From the NCBI RefSeq assembly GCF_003576645.1, contig NC_044930.1:24189706-24253705 (forward strand): a DNA stretch of 64,000 bases. The letters are read 5' to 3'. Of this stretch, positions 1-13,067 are shown in pieces (the first letter of the stretch is position 1; each line of letters begins with the position of its first letter). Below the pieces are notes generated by a model that did not search any database, was not told the DNA's origin, and saw nothing but the letters and a program-made list of their open reading frames with translations. This DNA is from Ipomoea triloba (taxonomy: Eukaryota > Streptophyta > Magnoliopsida > Solanales > Convolvulaceae). The translations under genes were made by a program, and so were the position numbers.

Positions 1-2920
1 TTTGGTTTTTTTTTTTTTTTTTTTTGGAAACAACTAGTAAGAAAAATAACGAAAAATTACTAATCTTCGAACCATTTATTCATTTTGTTTTTGGAAACAA
101 CTAGTAAGAAAAATAACGAAAAACTACTAATCTTCGAACCATTTATTCACTGCAATAATTGTTTGAATATCTTCGAAAGTAACACGTAAATACAATTATT
201 TTATTTTATTTTATGTTTGAACCTAAATTTAAAAATTCATTATTATTTTTGCGTGGGAGATTGGTGGAATAAGGTAATTAACACATAATATTGAGTTGTG
301 TTTGAACCTTATATTTAAGAGTCCATTATTGTTTGTGTGTTGGAGATTGATCGAATAAGGTAATTAACACATAATATTGAGTTGGACGAGAAAAATTATA
401 GACATTATTAAAAAATATTCATCAAATAAAATTTTGCTTCTACATAAATTACTCTCACACTGTGACTGATAAGACTCAATTTCTAATCTTCTTTCTAAAT
501 TTTATCTCTATAATCAACTGAGTTAAACTGTTCATACGAGCTCATTCTATATTTCTATTATTTTAGTGTTATGAGTGGGAGAGTCAGCTAGGGGAGTTCT
601 GGCATATTACGTCTTTGACTAAAGTAAGAATAGCAAATGATTTCACGTGGGGCCCCGCAGTCTTTTCTTTAAGTTATGTTAATTAATTTTTTAGTTAATT
701 TATGGAGTAGATTAAAATCAATTGACAAAAGTTGACCATATGCCAGCGGCAGAAGAAATTGCCAATATTTTGGTATAAAAATGTATATTTTGCAACTTTG
801 TAGTCCCAAATTGATCCATCATTTACGACTATATTCCCGGTGGAGTGTATGTGGATGTAAGTGATGATGTAACTAACGTAGCTTCAAAAATATATTTCGA
901 GTAAAAGAAAAGAAAAAAAATTTATATTATAATGAGAATAAAATGATTAAAAGAAAAAACCAAATCAACAATTTCATAGTATGTGAAAGTTTATGCCATT
1001 CAATCTGCCAATCTGCTATTAAAAGTAAGTTCTCAACATTATTACCAATATTTTAATTATGATTATATTCAAATAATTTAAAAATTAATAATAAAAAATA
1101 AATAAAGACTAGCTACACGTTGTAAAATTCATATTATATTGAAATGATTAATTATCATCATAATATTTGTATATATTAATACAAAATAAAATGATAATTA
1201 AATAATTTTGAGTTACATATAATGTACAAAGTTATAAAGACAATTGGTGCAAATTTATTTGTTTCAAAATTTAATTTATGATCTTTACACTATATATGAT
1301 ACTTATAAGGGTGCATTATAATTTGTGTTTGTTAAGTCGTTTAGATATTTGTTAAGTAGCAATGTAGTTATAACAATGTAAAGGTACTTATGTCTAATAT
1401 AAATATAATAATTATATTTTTGTCAAATAAAAATACAATATATAATATTTGAAGTAAAACGACTACAGTGTACGATTGGCTCGCAAAATGAGAATTGTGG
1501 AGATAAGAATACTATTTCATGCATCAAATATGGAATAAAGAAGAAATATAATTATAAGAATTCTAATAATACTATTCTTAACAACAAAATGCCAAAACAA
1601 ATGATAGAATTCTACTCACATGAATGTTATTTCATTTGTGATATATTTCATAAATCAAATCTTAACATTTTTTCGTGTTTGACACCATAAGTTCGTGTAC
1701 GTAAAATATTTCATTTGTGATATATTTCATAAATCAAACCCTAACATTTTTTTTGTGTGTGTTTGACATCACAAGTGTAGGTGGTAAGATATGCAAAATG
1801 GTCCATTCTTACTTAGTCCCCATTTTCCTTTTGAAATTTCAATAATAGATAAAAAGATGTCCTAATACTTGTGGAACTTTATGGACCTATTATTTTACAA
1901 ATTTTCACAAAATACCTCTATAAAACAAAATTTTAAAATCTCATACGGTACTCTTAGGTGGTGTTTGATTCAATGGATATTTTAAAGTAATATATATAAC
2001 ATTCTAAAAAATCTCACATAACATAAGAGTGTGAGATGAAGATGATTCCCATTAAAAGTATAAAAAATGAAACAAATGTGAATCTCACATTCTTTACATT
2101 CTTTACAGTAATCTCAGAAAGGTAGAATTTGTCAAAAGAGACCAATGATCGAGTCTCAATGGTGGCAGTGTGTAGATAATCTCTCAAACTGAGATGGACT
2201 CCTTGTACGCAGTGAACAAAAGTCTAGTCCATGTTAATCAGTTGAGTTACCATGATTTATCTATCTATGATCTTGTCTGACCGGAGTATGGGAGTAGTGG
2301 TTGGGATGAACGATTCTACTTTTTTGTCACAAAAAATGTGAGAAAAATTTGTGAGCTAAGTACCTTGTGGTCTGATGGCATCACGTACTGTTATCATTCC
2401 AAACAGAAGATCTCAGATTCGAGTCTGCTTATTTCAATCAAGGATGTTGGTATTATCATGTTGTTTGAGGTTAAATTGTAGACTAAAAAAAAGGAAAATT
2501 TATTTCTATTTACGATGAAGAATACATTCTTTTTATTTAATATTCCGGAATCTCTTTTTAGATTATTTCTTGGTAATAAAGGTGTGTGAAGCAGGCAAAA
2601 AGCAGTGGCACATCTTTCCCATCCCATGAATTTTCCTTATTTTTCTTGAATGTTACAGTGACAAGTACGCGGTTGCCTAAAAGACATATGGTGTTGACTA
2701 AAGAAACCGGTCTCTCTACTCTCTAGAAGCTTTTCAACTGTGGCCTAACTTTTACGAGCAATACTTTCTTAGTATCTGTACTTTTTTTCTTTTTTTTTTT
2801 TAAATATACTTAGGTACTTAGGTGATCCAAATAAATCTCATTTGCTATTTTCGATTGTGATATCAAGTCAGGTGATGAATTATTATACTAAGTCTCTGAG
2901 GTAATATATGTATATTTGCT
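1..2920. other. AT-rich gene-free region with short tandem duplications
   Basis: I see no supportable gene here. The left edge holds a tandem duplication of about 65 bp (about 24-150) and a second imperfect one of about 85 bp (about 215-385, marked by repeated 'aataaggtaattaacacata'). Another imperfect duplication of about 80 bp lies at 1629-1775. The short open frame near 2394-2627 has no recognisable domain and biased low-complexity composition, so I do not call it. Confidence 0.6.
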
Positions 2921-3063
2921 AACATATAAGATGTTCATTCAATTAATTGATCGATTCACTGAACCAAATTAAATTAATCGAAATTGCTAAAGCTTTAATC
3001 AGTAACTAAACCAAAATTTATATTTCTTAATCAACACGACCGAAACTTTTGTTGATGTGATAC

Positions 3064-3481
3064 ACTTGTGTGAGACTTTCTCACAGATGTAATATTTATA
3101 TTAGCAAATGTAATACTGAATTGGGAATAAAATATTTGTTACTTATAAGGAAAAACATAATACTTTTAAGACAAATGTAATACTTTTATATTTTGATGTA
3201 AAAGTATGACTCTTTTCATCAAAAGTATTATATTTTCCCTTATAAGCAATGTTGCACTTATAAAGGAAAATGTAATACTTTTGATGAAAAATGTAATACT
3301 TTTATATCAAAATGTAAAAGTATTACGGAGTACATTTTTCTTCAAAAGCATTACATTTTTTTATTTAAGTAATAAACATTTTATTCCTAATTTAGTATTA
3401 CATTTGCTAGTACAAGTATTACATTTCATCTTAACCCAACCCGTTGCACGGACAAGAATCCGTGAGACGGTCTCACACAAG
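3064..3481. mobile_element. Foldback MITE with CTTGTGTGAGAC termini
   Basis: The left end CTTGTGTGAGAC and the right end GTCTCACACAAG are exact inverses. The interior is largely palindromic: AAAGTATTACATTTT-like words recur in both orientations. No protein is encoded; the frame at 3206-3502 is a by-product of the repeat. It sits inside an older repetitive stretch (about 2925-3830) that has CGGTTAA-like motifs and ends in a GTGCACACTCCTATT-like sequence. I assign no superfamily because I could not define the target duplication. Confidence 0.7.
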
Positions 3482-3829
3482 TTTTTAGTTCAATTTTTTT
3501 AAAAAAAAATTATTAATCAAAATTTCCAATTTATACTTTCACACAACAAATTAAAATAGTCATTACGTCAAATATATAAATCATAAAAATTATATAAAAA
3601 TTAGTTTAATAGTATACTTTAGGAATTATAAAAAAAAATAATTAAAACATATGTATAGACAAGTAATTCGATTAACCGTACTTTCGAACCGAATTAAGCA
3701 TTAACTGAAATTATTAAATTTTTTAACCATTAACCAAATCAAACTATTTCGGTTAAAAAATAGTTGGTTGAAATTTGTTGGTTCGATCTATTAACCGTGT
3801 TTTCACTGAACTGTGCACACTCCTATTAA

Positions 3830-4912
3830 CATATTACACTTAGATGGTCAAAAGCACCCATGTAATATAGGATTTTTTTAAGTTTAATATTTGTAACTTA
3901 GTTCTGTCAAATTGAGTCTTGTACTTTAAAAAGTAATATAATACGTAGTAAGTGATAATAATTAACGATATTAATATATAACATTAACTTAATTGATGTG
4001 GTGTTGACAACATCATTATTGCATCATTTTAACATGATATTAACTCATATATTATTTTATTAATATTTAAAATTAATTAATTATACAACCAACATATTAT
4101 ATCAACTTTGTACCTTAGTTTTGTTCAATTGAATCTTTGTACTTTAAAAAGTGATACAACTAATTAAGGATAATGATCAACTTAATATAATGTTGATATG
4201 TCACCTCATATATTGTTTTGTTAATATATTTACATTTAATTAATTATACCACCAACTTTGTCGTCCAGAATAAATAAGTATTTTTAAGATTTGAAGCTAC
4301 AACCTATTTCATAAATAAAACCATTAATTAAGTATCACTCTACCAAATGTTCATCTTATTATTTGTTTGTAAAACATTATTAAATACTATTATAAAATAG
4401 GATTTGTAAAAAAAAATTATTTGTATTAAAAGTGTCATAAAATAAGAATAAATTGATATGTAAAAAGTATTTTTTAAAAAATTTATGTTGATAAAAATTT
4501 AATAAGGAAGCTAAAATATTAATATTTCAATTTATTCTAATTTGTAATTTATAAAAATTTTTTAAATATTGTATTAAAATACATGTAATTTAAAGGAATA
4601 CGGTGTATAATGAAGGCTCAAACTCATGAAAAAGTAAATCCAACTATTAATTTTACCTCGTTTAAAAAAAAAACTATTAATATTACCTCTAAAATTCAAC
4701 AGCCTTTGGTGGAAGTCTCAGCATTTAAACCCTATGGAATTCTTCCCCCAAAGCCTATGGAATTCTTGTTCTGATGCAGATGCTATTATTCTCTTGTTCA
4801 TCTTTAATTTATTCTTTATATTTTCCTAATTTTTTCCTTCAATAATAATAAAAATCATGTTACTTTACGCACCAAACTTGTTATTTGAAGTTTCATTATT
4901 TTATTAATTTTA

Positions 4913-4975
<63 letters not shown>

Positions 4976-5200
4976 GCCTAATAAGCATTCAGTATAATTT
5001 AAAAAAAATGATATGGGGTCTTGTAAATATAACTTGATAGTTATTGGCAGAAATGATGTTAAAAGTAGCTTAATTGTATTTTTATTAATGAATTTTGGTT
5101 GTTTATTTAAAATAATTTTAATTTGATGGTTTACTTTTTATTTTTAGAAAAGTTTGAGTGTATTTAGTCCGCCTTTGAATTTTTAATTTTGTTCTACTAA
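3830..5200. other. Gene-free AT-rich stretch with (TTA)n microsatellite
   Basis: No gene is visible. A perfect or near-perfect TTA/ATT trinucleotide microsatellite occupies about 4917-4975. Imperfect copies of a segment about 200 bp long, containing 'aacttaatataatgttgat'-type words, occur near 3880-4080 and 4110-4260. Confidence 0.55.
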
Positions 5201-5438
5201 TAACTCATATTTTCTCAACCCATTGAAATACAAATAGTTAATGCCGTCTCCACTTGAGCTCGATTTCATGACATTTTATTTGAGAGAGTCACTACGTGTC
5301 ACATGACCACACTTTCATTGGAAAATGGCACTATTCATCAATTATTCATTAAAACTTACTATTTTCTGATAAATCGCACTCCAATTCCACAATTTGGTAG
5401 ACAAAAACTTATATTATATATTGACCTATACAACATTA

Positions 5439-5651
5439 TTTTACTAACTCTATTACAATGCAGTATCTGTTCATAACGACTTTCTCAACTTATTGAAGGA
5501 CAAGAGTCAGTATTGACTCCACTAAGGCTCGAACCCACCACCTCCCGTATAAAGAGAATGGTTTGATGCCACTGGACCACAAGGTCCTTGGGAAAGTAGT
5601 TATGAACATATACTACATTGTAATAGAGTTAGTAGTATTCAAAAAAAAAAA
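5439..5651. repeat. Inverted pair of tRNA-derived SINEs
   Basis: 5439-5584 is a minus-strand SINE copy. Read on the minus strand it has a box-A-like CCTTGTGGTCCAGTGGCATC head, a box-B-like GGTTCGAGCC core and a tail ending in a TGTAATAGAGTTAGTA-type sequence. Immediately beside it, 5586-5651 is the 3' half of the same family in plus orientation, ending in a run of A. A third partial minus copy is at about 5205-5265. The family recurs at 6323, 27753, 32440 and 53111. Confidence 0.75.
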
Positions 5652-5750
5652 TCATCCTAGGTATGATTTGGTGTACATTTTTGTATTAGTCACTAAATCA
5701 TGGAGAAATCATGGAGTCGGAGCTTTAGGGGATGTCTGGTTGGCGCAAAT

Positions 5751-6284
5751 TATATCGTGGACCGCGGTCCCAAAACGACGTCGTTTTGATTAATGAAAAC
5801 AGACGGATGAATTCGCGTCACTCATTTTCTTTTCATATATACTGCAGTTACATTTCAACACAACTTCAGTTACATTTCAACACAACTGCAGTTATATTTT
5901 GATATAACTACAGTTTCATTCGATAATATAAAAACACAAAAGTGAAACTGTTATCCAGTATCTGTTCATATACACTGCAGTTACATTTCAACACAACTAC
6001 AGTTACATTTTGATATAACTACAGTTTCATTCGATAATATCAAACACAAATGTGAAACTGTTATTCAGTATCTTTTCATATACACTGCAGTTACATTTCA
6101 ACACAACTACAGTTACATTTTGATATAACTACAGTTTCATTCGATAATATCAAAACAAATGTTAGGCAGTATCTTGTGGAATGAACTGTAGTGTCAATTA
6201 CGGGGCTCCGTCTCCCACTTACTAAAACGACGTCGTTTTGGGACCGCGGTCCACAATGCATTGTGGACCGCGGTCCGCGATATA
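5751..6284. mobile_element. Foldback element with GTGGACCGCGGTCC ends
   Basis: Both ends carry TATATCG followed by a GGACCGCGGTCC palindrome, in inverted orientation, next to an ACGACGTCGT palindrome. The interior has about three tandem modules of roughly 110 bp (5836-5955, 5956-6065, 6066-6166), rich in CAGTTACATTT and ACTACAGTTTCATTCGATAAT words. No coding capacity is seen. A related element with GTGGACCACGGTCC termini is at 28561-30499. Confidence 0.7.
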
Positions 6285-6322
6285 AGAACTGTCTGGTTGG
6301 CGGAATTTTTTTTATGGAAGTT

Positions 6323-6451
6323 TATCTGTTCATAGCTACTTTTTCAACCCACTGAAGTACAAAGAGCCGTCTTCACTGAGGTGACAAACCCACTCCTTTC
6401 CATATGAGAGTGCAACCGGGTGCACTAGACCACAATGTCTTGACTTTTTTC
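6323..6451 (-). repeat. SINE copy with target-site duplication
   Basis: This is a minus-strand copy of the same SINE family, with its head at the right (minus sense ACATTGTGGTCTAGTGCACC). The sequence ATGGAAGTT is present on both sides (6314-6322 and 6452-6460), preceded by a T run on both sides, as expected for a target-primed insertion. It lies inside another AT-rich repeat (about 6289-6860) whose ends read TGGTTGGCGGAA and TTTTCGCGAACCAAA. Confidence 0.75.
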
Positions 6452-6859
6452 ATGGAAGTTGTTTTCCTTAGATGTGAGTAAAATAATGACTTTTGATGTT
6501 TGGTTCATGGAATTCATTTTTCATTGAAAAATGAATTCCTCAAATTTGAGGAAAACAAAATCCTTGGTTGGATCAAAGATTTTGTTTTCCATTGAAGATG
6601 GGAAGAAAAATGGCTATGGTTGACTATTTTGCCCCTTGTGCTCTTTCATAATTATTCTTGCTTTTCTTAATTTGTAGAGGTATATAGGTCTTTATAGTCA
6701 TTATTCCTTACAACTCTAAATCTAACCAAACAATGGAATTAATATTTTCCTCATATTTTTTTTCCACCAACCAAACAATGAAATTCATTTTTCTAGTAAT
6801 TATTTTTTCATGGAATTTCAATTCCACTTCCCCTAAAATATTTTTCGCGAACCAAATGT

Positions 6860-8400
6860 GCCCACACCAACACTTTTAATTTCCCGTTAAGGGTATAACT
6901 TTATTGGTTTTATTAAGTTTGTAGATTTGTAGATTCCCTTTTAATTTTCATATATATCAAACATTAGAATTGAAATTCCTAGTAATTCTATTCACACTTA
7001 CTAAATAATAAACTTTGAATTATTACTTTATTCATCTCTCATGAAATTTCAATTCTTTTCACACTTAATTCTCTCATCTTTACCAAACGCCATGTAATAG
7101 AATAACTAAAAGCATCACTTTACTAATAACTTAAGAACTAAAAAAGGTGATGCATATTATACATGAATTAAATTCACTATTATCCTATAATAACTCAGAG
7201 ATTAAAAGTATGATTCTGTCAAATAAACATTAATATTAGGAGTACTAATTCTCTAATTTCTTTTCTCTCTTTTGGTCAACACTCAGCTAACATTCTAACT
7301 GCTGTTGTCCTAGATGTTGACATAGGAACAACTGGTGTCTCAACCATCTTAGCTGCTTGTTGAAAGATCAAAATTGTTTGGCAAATGGCACATTTTAGGG
7401 AAGTTTCACTAATCACTATACTATTTTAGTCTGTTTTTACTATTATAAATCCTTGGGCTCCCTTTCATCCAGAAGATTAGAAGAGTCAAATCTAGCCTTG
7501 CTTTATCTAGGGCTAGCTACAATATCTTCCTATTTTTATTGCAACTTGAACCAACCATTTTCTTCCTTTTCTCTTTATTCTTTTGCCACCTTTTATCCAT
7601 CATGAAAACATGCAATGAAACAATATATGAAATTTTGAGAAACTCCCTTGGACTGTTGTCTTGATAATCACAATGTTTTATGTTTGATTTTCTGAAAAGC
7701 CGTCTATGGGCCTTTTTGGTTTGAATTGGTCATCTATGAATAACATAGGTTGATTTACTTCATTGTAATCATTTGTCGGCTTGGGTCATCACTCATCACA
7801 AGGCGTGCTTCAACCAGAACGCACCTTTAGGTAGCGACTACGGGTCTTCCCGTAAATTAAAATGTATGAAATTAAAATTTTATGGTGCATCATTTCTACA
7901 CTTTATGGTAATGAATATGCATGTTAGTATTTAACATACTTCGAATTGCGTGTTGAAAAACTGCATAAACTGACATGTGAGCGGTTACATTACTTTGAAG
8001 TATTATTTTTAGTGGAGTCCATTAATGAATTGGATCAAGTTAAAATGGGTTCAGATTCTTTCAAAGTGAATTGTGATAAATCTCATTTTTTCATCTAAAA
8101 AATGAACGGATGGGAGATCTAAACTTTAATAATAATAATAATAAATACAGTTGCATTTATGTAAATAAATAAATGTTTGAATGAATAAATAATTTATATT
8201 TACCTAAACAATGCGTGTTATGCTCCTTGTTCTAAAAAGTATTCATATCAGCGTACATATATAACCTTTATGAACTGTACGTCCAACTTATTTAATGATG
8301 TATGTTTGGACTAAAAATTATGCTGGTTTATCTTATAATGATTATGTGGGACAAAATAATAACTGTGATATATTATTGGTCTTATAATCGTTGACATATA
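6860..8400. other. Gene-free AT-rich stretch
   Basis: No gene or clear transposon boundary is supportable. A short GC-richer patch at about 7775-7855 (containing GTAGCGACTACGGGTCTTCCC-like sequence) resembles retroposon-type sequence but cannot be assigned. Confidence 0.5.
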
Positions 8401-8419
8401 GATGCTTTTTATGTATGAA

Positions 8420-8785
8420 CTTTTTTTTTTAAAATATATTCACAAAAAATGTCAACCCTTTTTCATTTAAACTTATATAGATTTCCTAAAACGACATTGT
8501 TTTTCGTCAAAATGATATTTTTCTTCAAAGCTATGATTTTTTTCTCTCAAATGATACAATGGAAGTTCTACATATTTATAAAAATGCCACCATTTTTTAA
8601 TGTATAGATCTTATCTATCCATTGTTAGTTTTTGCAATGATAAACAAGATTTAATTCATATTTCTCAAGCAAAATCAATTATACGTGTTAGAAGATCTTC
8701 TCTTATTATGTAAAATTTAATAAATAAATAAATAAATGTACAACCAATTATGTGTCATTTAATTTTGTGAGACAGAAGTCATAAC
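8420..8785. repeat. Dispersed repeat, copy 1 (partner at 12340-12700)
   Basis: About 370 bp matches 12340-12700 in direct orientation. Shared landmarks are AAACGACATTGTTTTTC, ATTTTTCTTCAAAGCTATG, GGAAGTTCTACATATTTA, GCCACCATTTTTTAATGTAT and AATTTTGTGAGACAGAA. The copies differ by small indels and substitutions. I see no coding capacity and no clear termini. Confidence 0.75.
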
Positions 8786-9412
8786 AAGTCAACTTTTCTT
8801 TTTTTAAAAAAGTACTCTTTGAAGACAATATACAAAAACTATAAATGCCCAAGACAATTCAAAAACTACAAATGTTAGTTTGCCATCCTTCCAAGCCATA
8901 TAGACATGGACATGCGAACAAGGACACCAACTGTTGAAAAGTCACCAACTAAATAAATAAATAAATAAATAGATAAAAACAAATTTGGAAATTGTTTTCT
9001 AAAAAATAGGAACCCACCATTTCCAATAGTTATATATTGCACCTCTATCTCTAATTTTTCTTCCTATTTTTTTTCGACTTAATTTTTATCCCTTTTTCTT
9101 TTTCTTACCACTAAAATTGAGGTATAAAAAATATATCATTAAAAAATTTTAATTGAGATCTTTTATATAACACTCATATTAAATTTTCTCTCAAAATTTT
9201 AATGAATTTGCATACACATAAAAACCATTAACGGTAGATTCATAAAGTCATTACACTATTGTATGTTCATAAAGTTAGCACACGCATCTTTAGAAAGTCA
9301 CTATCATATGTTTTTGAAATCAGGTTCATAAAAGTCAGTATGACAGGTTTATAAACTCATACAATTATTGAAACGATATATTGAAAAATAAATCTCAATG
9401 ATATATATATAT

Positions 9413-9752
9413 GCTCAAATGTGGTCGCGTCTTCCCGTGTAGTCGGTGCGTTATACACCACTATGTATACAAATATACACAACTCAATGTTAGAAAATGC
9501 ACAATAATAAATACACAAAAACACCAAAAAAACACACAACATGCCCAAAATAATGCACCATAACTCCCCTGCACCTAATTGTGCATTTCCGAAATCTATG
9601 TGGTGTATATTTGCATACCTAGTGGTGTGTTTTTTATAATGCGTACCTAATGGTGCATATTTGTGTTGTGTATTTTCTAACATTGAGTGATGTATATTTG
9701 TATACATAGTGGTGCGACCGTACGTTAAGACACGGCCGCACATAAACTCTAC
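9413..9752. mobile_element. MITE with TGTGGTCGCG/ACGGCCGCAC termini
   Basis: The element is flanked by (TA)n tracts. The left end reads CTCAAATGTGGTCGCGTCTT and the right end AAGACACGGCCGCACATAAA, imperfect inverted repeats. Internally, CACCACT/AGTGGTG and CAATGTTAG/CTAACATTG words occur in inverted pairs. The 128-residue minus frame inside is a low-complexity product of this symmetry. A second copy begins at 53425 and is split by the copia element there. Confidence 0.75.
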
Positions 9753-9759
9753 TATATAT

Positions 9760-12196
9760 ATATATATATATATAATATTTAATTGATGATTGATTAATTT
9801 TGTTATTTTATGGACTATTGGACTTGCAGTACTATTTTTTTTAAATTTAATTTTTTTTTTAATGAATTTACAATATTATTTTTATGAACTTGGTTTCATG
9901 AGTCAATATGGTGGATGATATACTTTGCTCAAAATTTCTGCCAATCAACGGTCAAAAAACAGCCGGCAGGCAAGCAACTACCAGTGGATTTAATTATCTG
10001 CCGCCACTTGACTTAGCTTGTTTTGTTAATACTTTTTAACAGTATTATTTAACACCATTAACCACCATAAAAAACACTGAAATCCCTACATAATACTTAA
10101 TTGATTTTATTGTTTACAAAAATTTGTTGGTAAATTAAATTAATGCCTACGAATTCATTGATTTATTTATCGATTTTTTTTGTTAATAAATTTAATTTTT
10201 CTTATAGTGAATAAGTTAGATGAGAGAAGGAGAAGAAGAAGAAAAAAGAAGGTTAAAATTAGAAAAAGTTACAAGTGTACAATGACACATTAACTCATTA
10301 AGCACAATGCACAAGATAAAATTACAATTGATTTTGGGGGTGTTTGGTTATTGGCTTATTAGCAAAAAATTAGCTTATTTGACCTTATTTTCCCAACTCA
10401 TTCTCTATTCTTGTTAGAATTTTATGGTCAATTTTAAAACAATTTTAAACATGGTTTACACCAAAAAAAAAAAACAATGATAGTAGTATACCAATCATCC
10501 AGTCAAATTCTTAGAGCAAGGTTTTTTTTTTTGTTGAGTTTTTTTGCAACATTTTGGAAGAGAGAAAATATTATTAAAAAAGTAAGGTGGTTACTAGTTC
10601 GCAACCACCCAACAATCCCAATAAGTCCATGCGTCCATTGAATAGTGCTATATATATAACCTTTTCCAAAGTATTCAAACCAAAAACCCATATTAGTAGT
10701 AACATCCCATTATCTCCCCTTTTTCTTCCACTAGTTAGAAAAAAACTTTACTTAAAGCTAATTTTTTAAAACCAATAGGATGGTCTTAGGTCATGTTAGG
10801 AGTCATGGTTTGACTAATCCTATGTTCATTTTTGTTACTTTACCAAAACCTATGAGATCACTAGGCTCTTTTCAATCTAAATGTCAATATACACTTGAGT
10901 GGGTCTGCATATATGTATATATATATATTGTTAAACTAAGGTTTGTTCTATAGGCACTTGCCATGTGCATAATTAAAGTTTTTGGATGTTATGAATGCTG
11001 TATGTATTTGAGATTTAGCTGTAATGTTACAAAAAATTTTGTATTTATAAAAGTATTATTTTAAAGAAAAGTTGTTGTGGTTGTGACATCTCTACCATAT
11101 ATATAAGTCACACATAAAATTATAAGCCCAGTTCATTTTTTATCCATATATATTATATATTGTATCAAGAGTGTAGTTGTGGTTGTGAGTTGTGACATCT
11201 CTACCATATTCATGCATAAAACTATAAGCTCAATTTGTTTTTTAAATGTGTAGCTTTGTTTTATTAGGCCTTATACTAATGTTTATTACGTGTAATAAAT
11301 GTTCATAAACACAATGATAAATAACATTAGAATAGTTACAAAAATGTAACCCTTTATTTAAAAAGAAAAAAAGTATTTCACATTGTTATGATCCGACATG
11401 GATGTGACTTTCATTTTTTTTAATAATAACTGTCTATAAGAAAATTTATTGCAATAATATTTTTTAATTAAAATGAACAATATATACCAGAGTATTTTAG
11501 TCTCAATAAATGGATTGAGAAAATAAGGGGGGAAAAGCCATGAGATAAAAATAATGCATATTTACTTTTGTTTTTATTTTTTAAAGTAAAGGGCATTGTA
11601 ATAAAAAGTGTTATAGAAAATGAAGTTCCAAGTAACTATATACGGAGTATATGCATGTTGTTACTACAATCTATATTATATTTGAACTAAATCTTCATTA
11701 TGCTTTTGACATACGTATTGCACTATCATACGTATCTCAGGATATAAGACTTAATCTAACCAAGTCACGAGTAACCTATTAATTAATAACCCGGCCTTCA
11801 TCTTATTTTCAATGAAGCTAATTAGGATCTTCTCTTCTCTAACAGTTCATTCAAAATATTATTGCTCAATGGGCCATCCTTGTGGTTCATAATTCACTAT
11901 GGATGGATTAGGATATTAACAAAAACAAGATTATTCAACCTTGATCACTTATAGTCTTCTGATTTAGTTGGAAAGTGGAATAGATCTTTGACCCATTGGA
12001 TCATTTTAATGTTAAAACAAACTTTAATAATTTGCTAGGATGTAGGTTAGGTAAAGCGTAGTTGGGGCATTTGTAAAATAGGTATTAATGTATTATTATT
12101 TCTTAGTCCAAAATTCCATTTACCTTACAATTTGGCAAAGTAATCATATTATTAGGCACTATTGGTAGGGAAAAGATTGTGGGTCTTTTTTATTTA

Positions 12197-12246
<50 letters not shown>

Positions 12247-12290
12247 CAAAAATGTATGGCCCTTTTTATTTAGACTTATATATTTATAAA
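9760..12290. other. Gene-free AT-rich stretch
   Basis: No supportable gene. A local duplication of about 100 bp containing GTTGTGACATCTCTACCATAT is at about 11060-11140 and 11170-11245. A TTTGGTTATTGGCTTATTAGC fragment near 10340 resembles the termini of the MITE at 50592. A (TA)n tract of about 42 bp lies at 12200-12242. Confidence 0.55.
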
Positions 12291-12339
12291 AATGTTTGTC
12301 TTTTTTCATTTATGCTTATATATTTAGTTTATTTACAAA

Positions 12340-12700
12340 AATGTTTTCCTTTTTTTCATCTGAACTTATAAAGTTTTATATATTTTCCAAAACGACATTG
12401 TTTTTCACTAAAACGATATTTTTCTTCAAAGCTATGTTTTTTTTTTTTTTTTTTTTTCAAATCTCAAATGGAAGTTCTACATATTTAAAAAAAAATGCCA
12501 CCATTTTTTAATGTATAGATGTTATGTATCCATTGTTTTTGCAATGATGAACAAGATTAATTCATATTTCTCAATTCCAAGCAAATTCAATATATGTGTG
12601 ATAGAAGATATTCTCTTATTATGTAAAATTTAAATAAATAAATAAATGTACAACCAATTATGTTGCGTTTAATTTTGTGAGACAGAATTCATAACAAGTC
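12340..12700. repeat. Dispersed repeat, copy 2 (partner at 8420-8785)
   Basis: This is the direct-orientation partner of 8420-8785. It carries the same ordered landmarks, including the ATAAATAAATAAATGTACAACCAATTATGT segment near its end, and an expanded T tract at about 12437-12458. No coding sequence is seen. Confidence 0.75.
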
Positions 12701-13067
12701 ATTTTTTTTAGTTAAAGAAAGTGTGAATTTCAGTGATTTAAGAATTTCAGCCAACAACATTCAATTCACAAGTAGCACTTGTAAACACCAAAAAGTCAAA
12801 AACACTTCATCTGATCTATCCACTATCCTCATGCACTTGTGAATTTTAAGTGATATAAGAAACTGTAAAGCCTCAAGGAGCCATTGCAGTCTGAGGAACT
12901 TAGCATATCAAAGAACTACTATTATGAGCCACTTTCTACTAAATGCGATCAACAATTCCACTTAATTGAGCGATATCATTAACTTCTGCCTGCCATAGTT
13001 CAAAGCTTATTAATAAATTCATTTTGTGAGCATGTTTTAGCTAATTAAGTAGAATAAATTAGCAAGG

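Noticed and set aside
9357..9743. 128-residue minus open frame
   Set aside because: It coincides with the MITE at 9413-9752 and reads through its inverted repeats; composition is low complexity with no family features.
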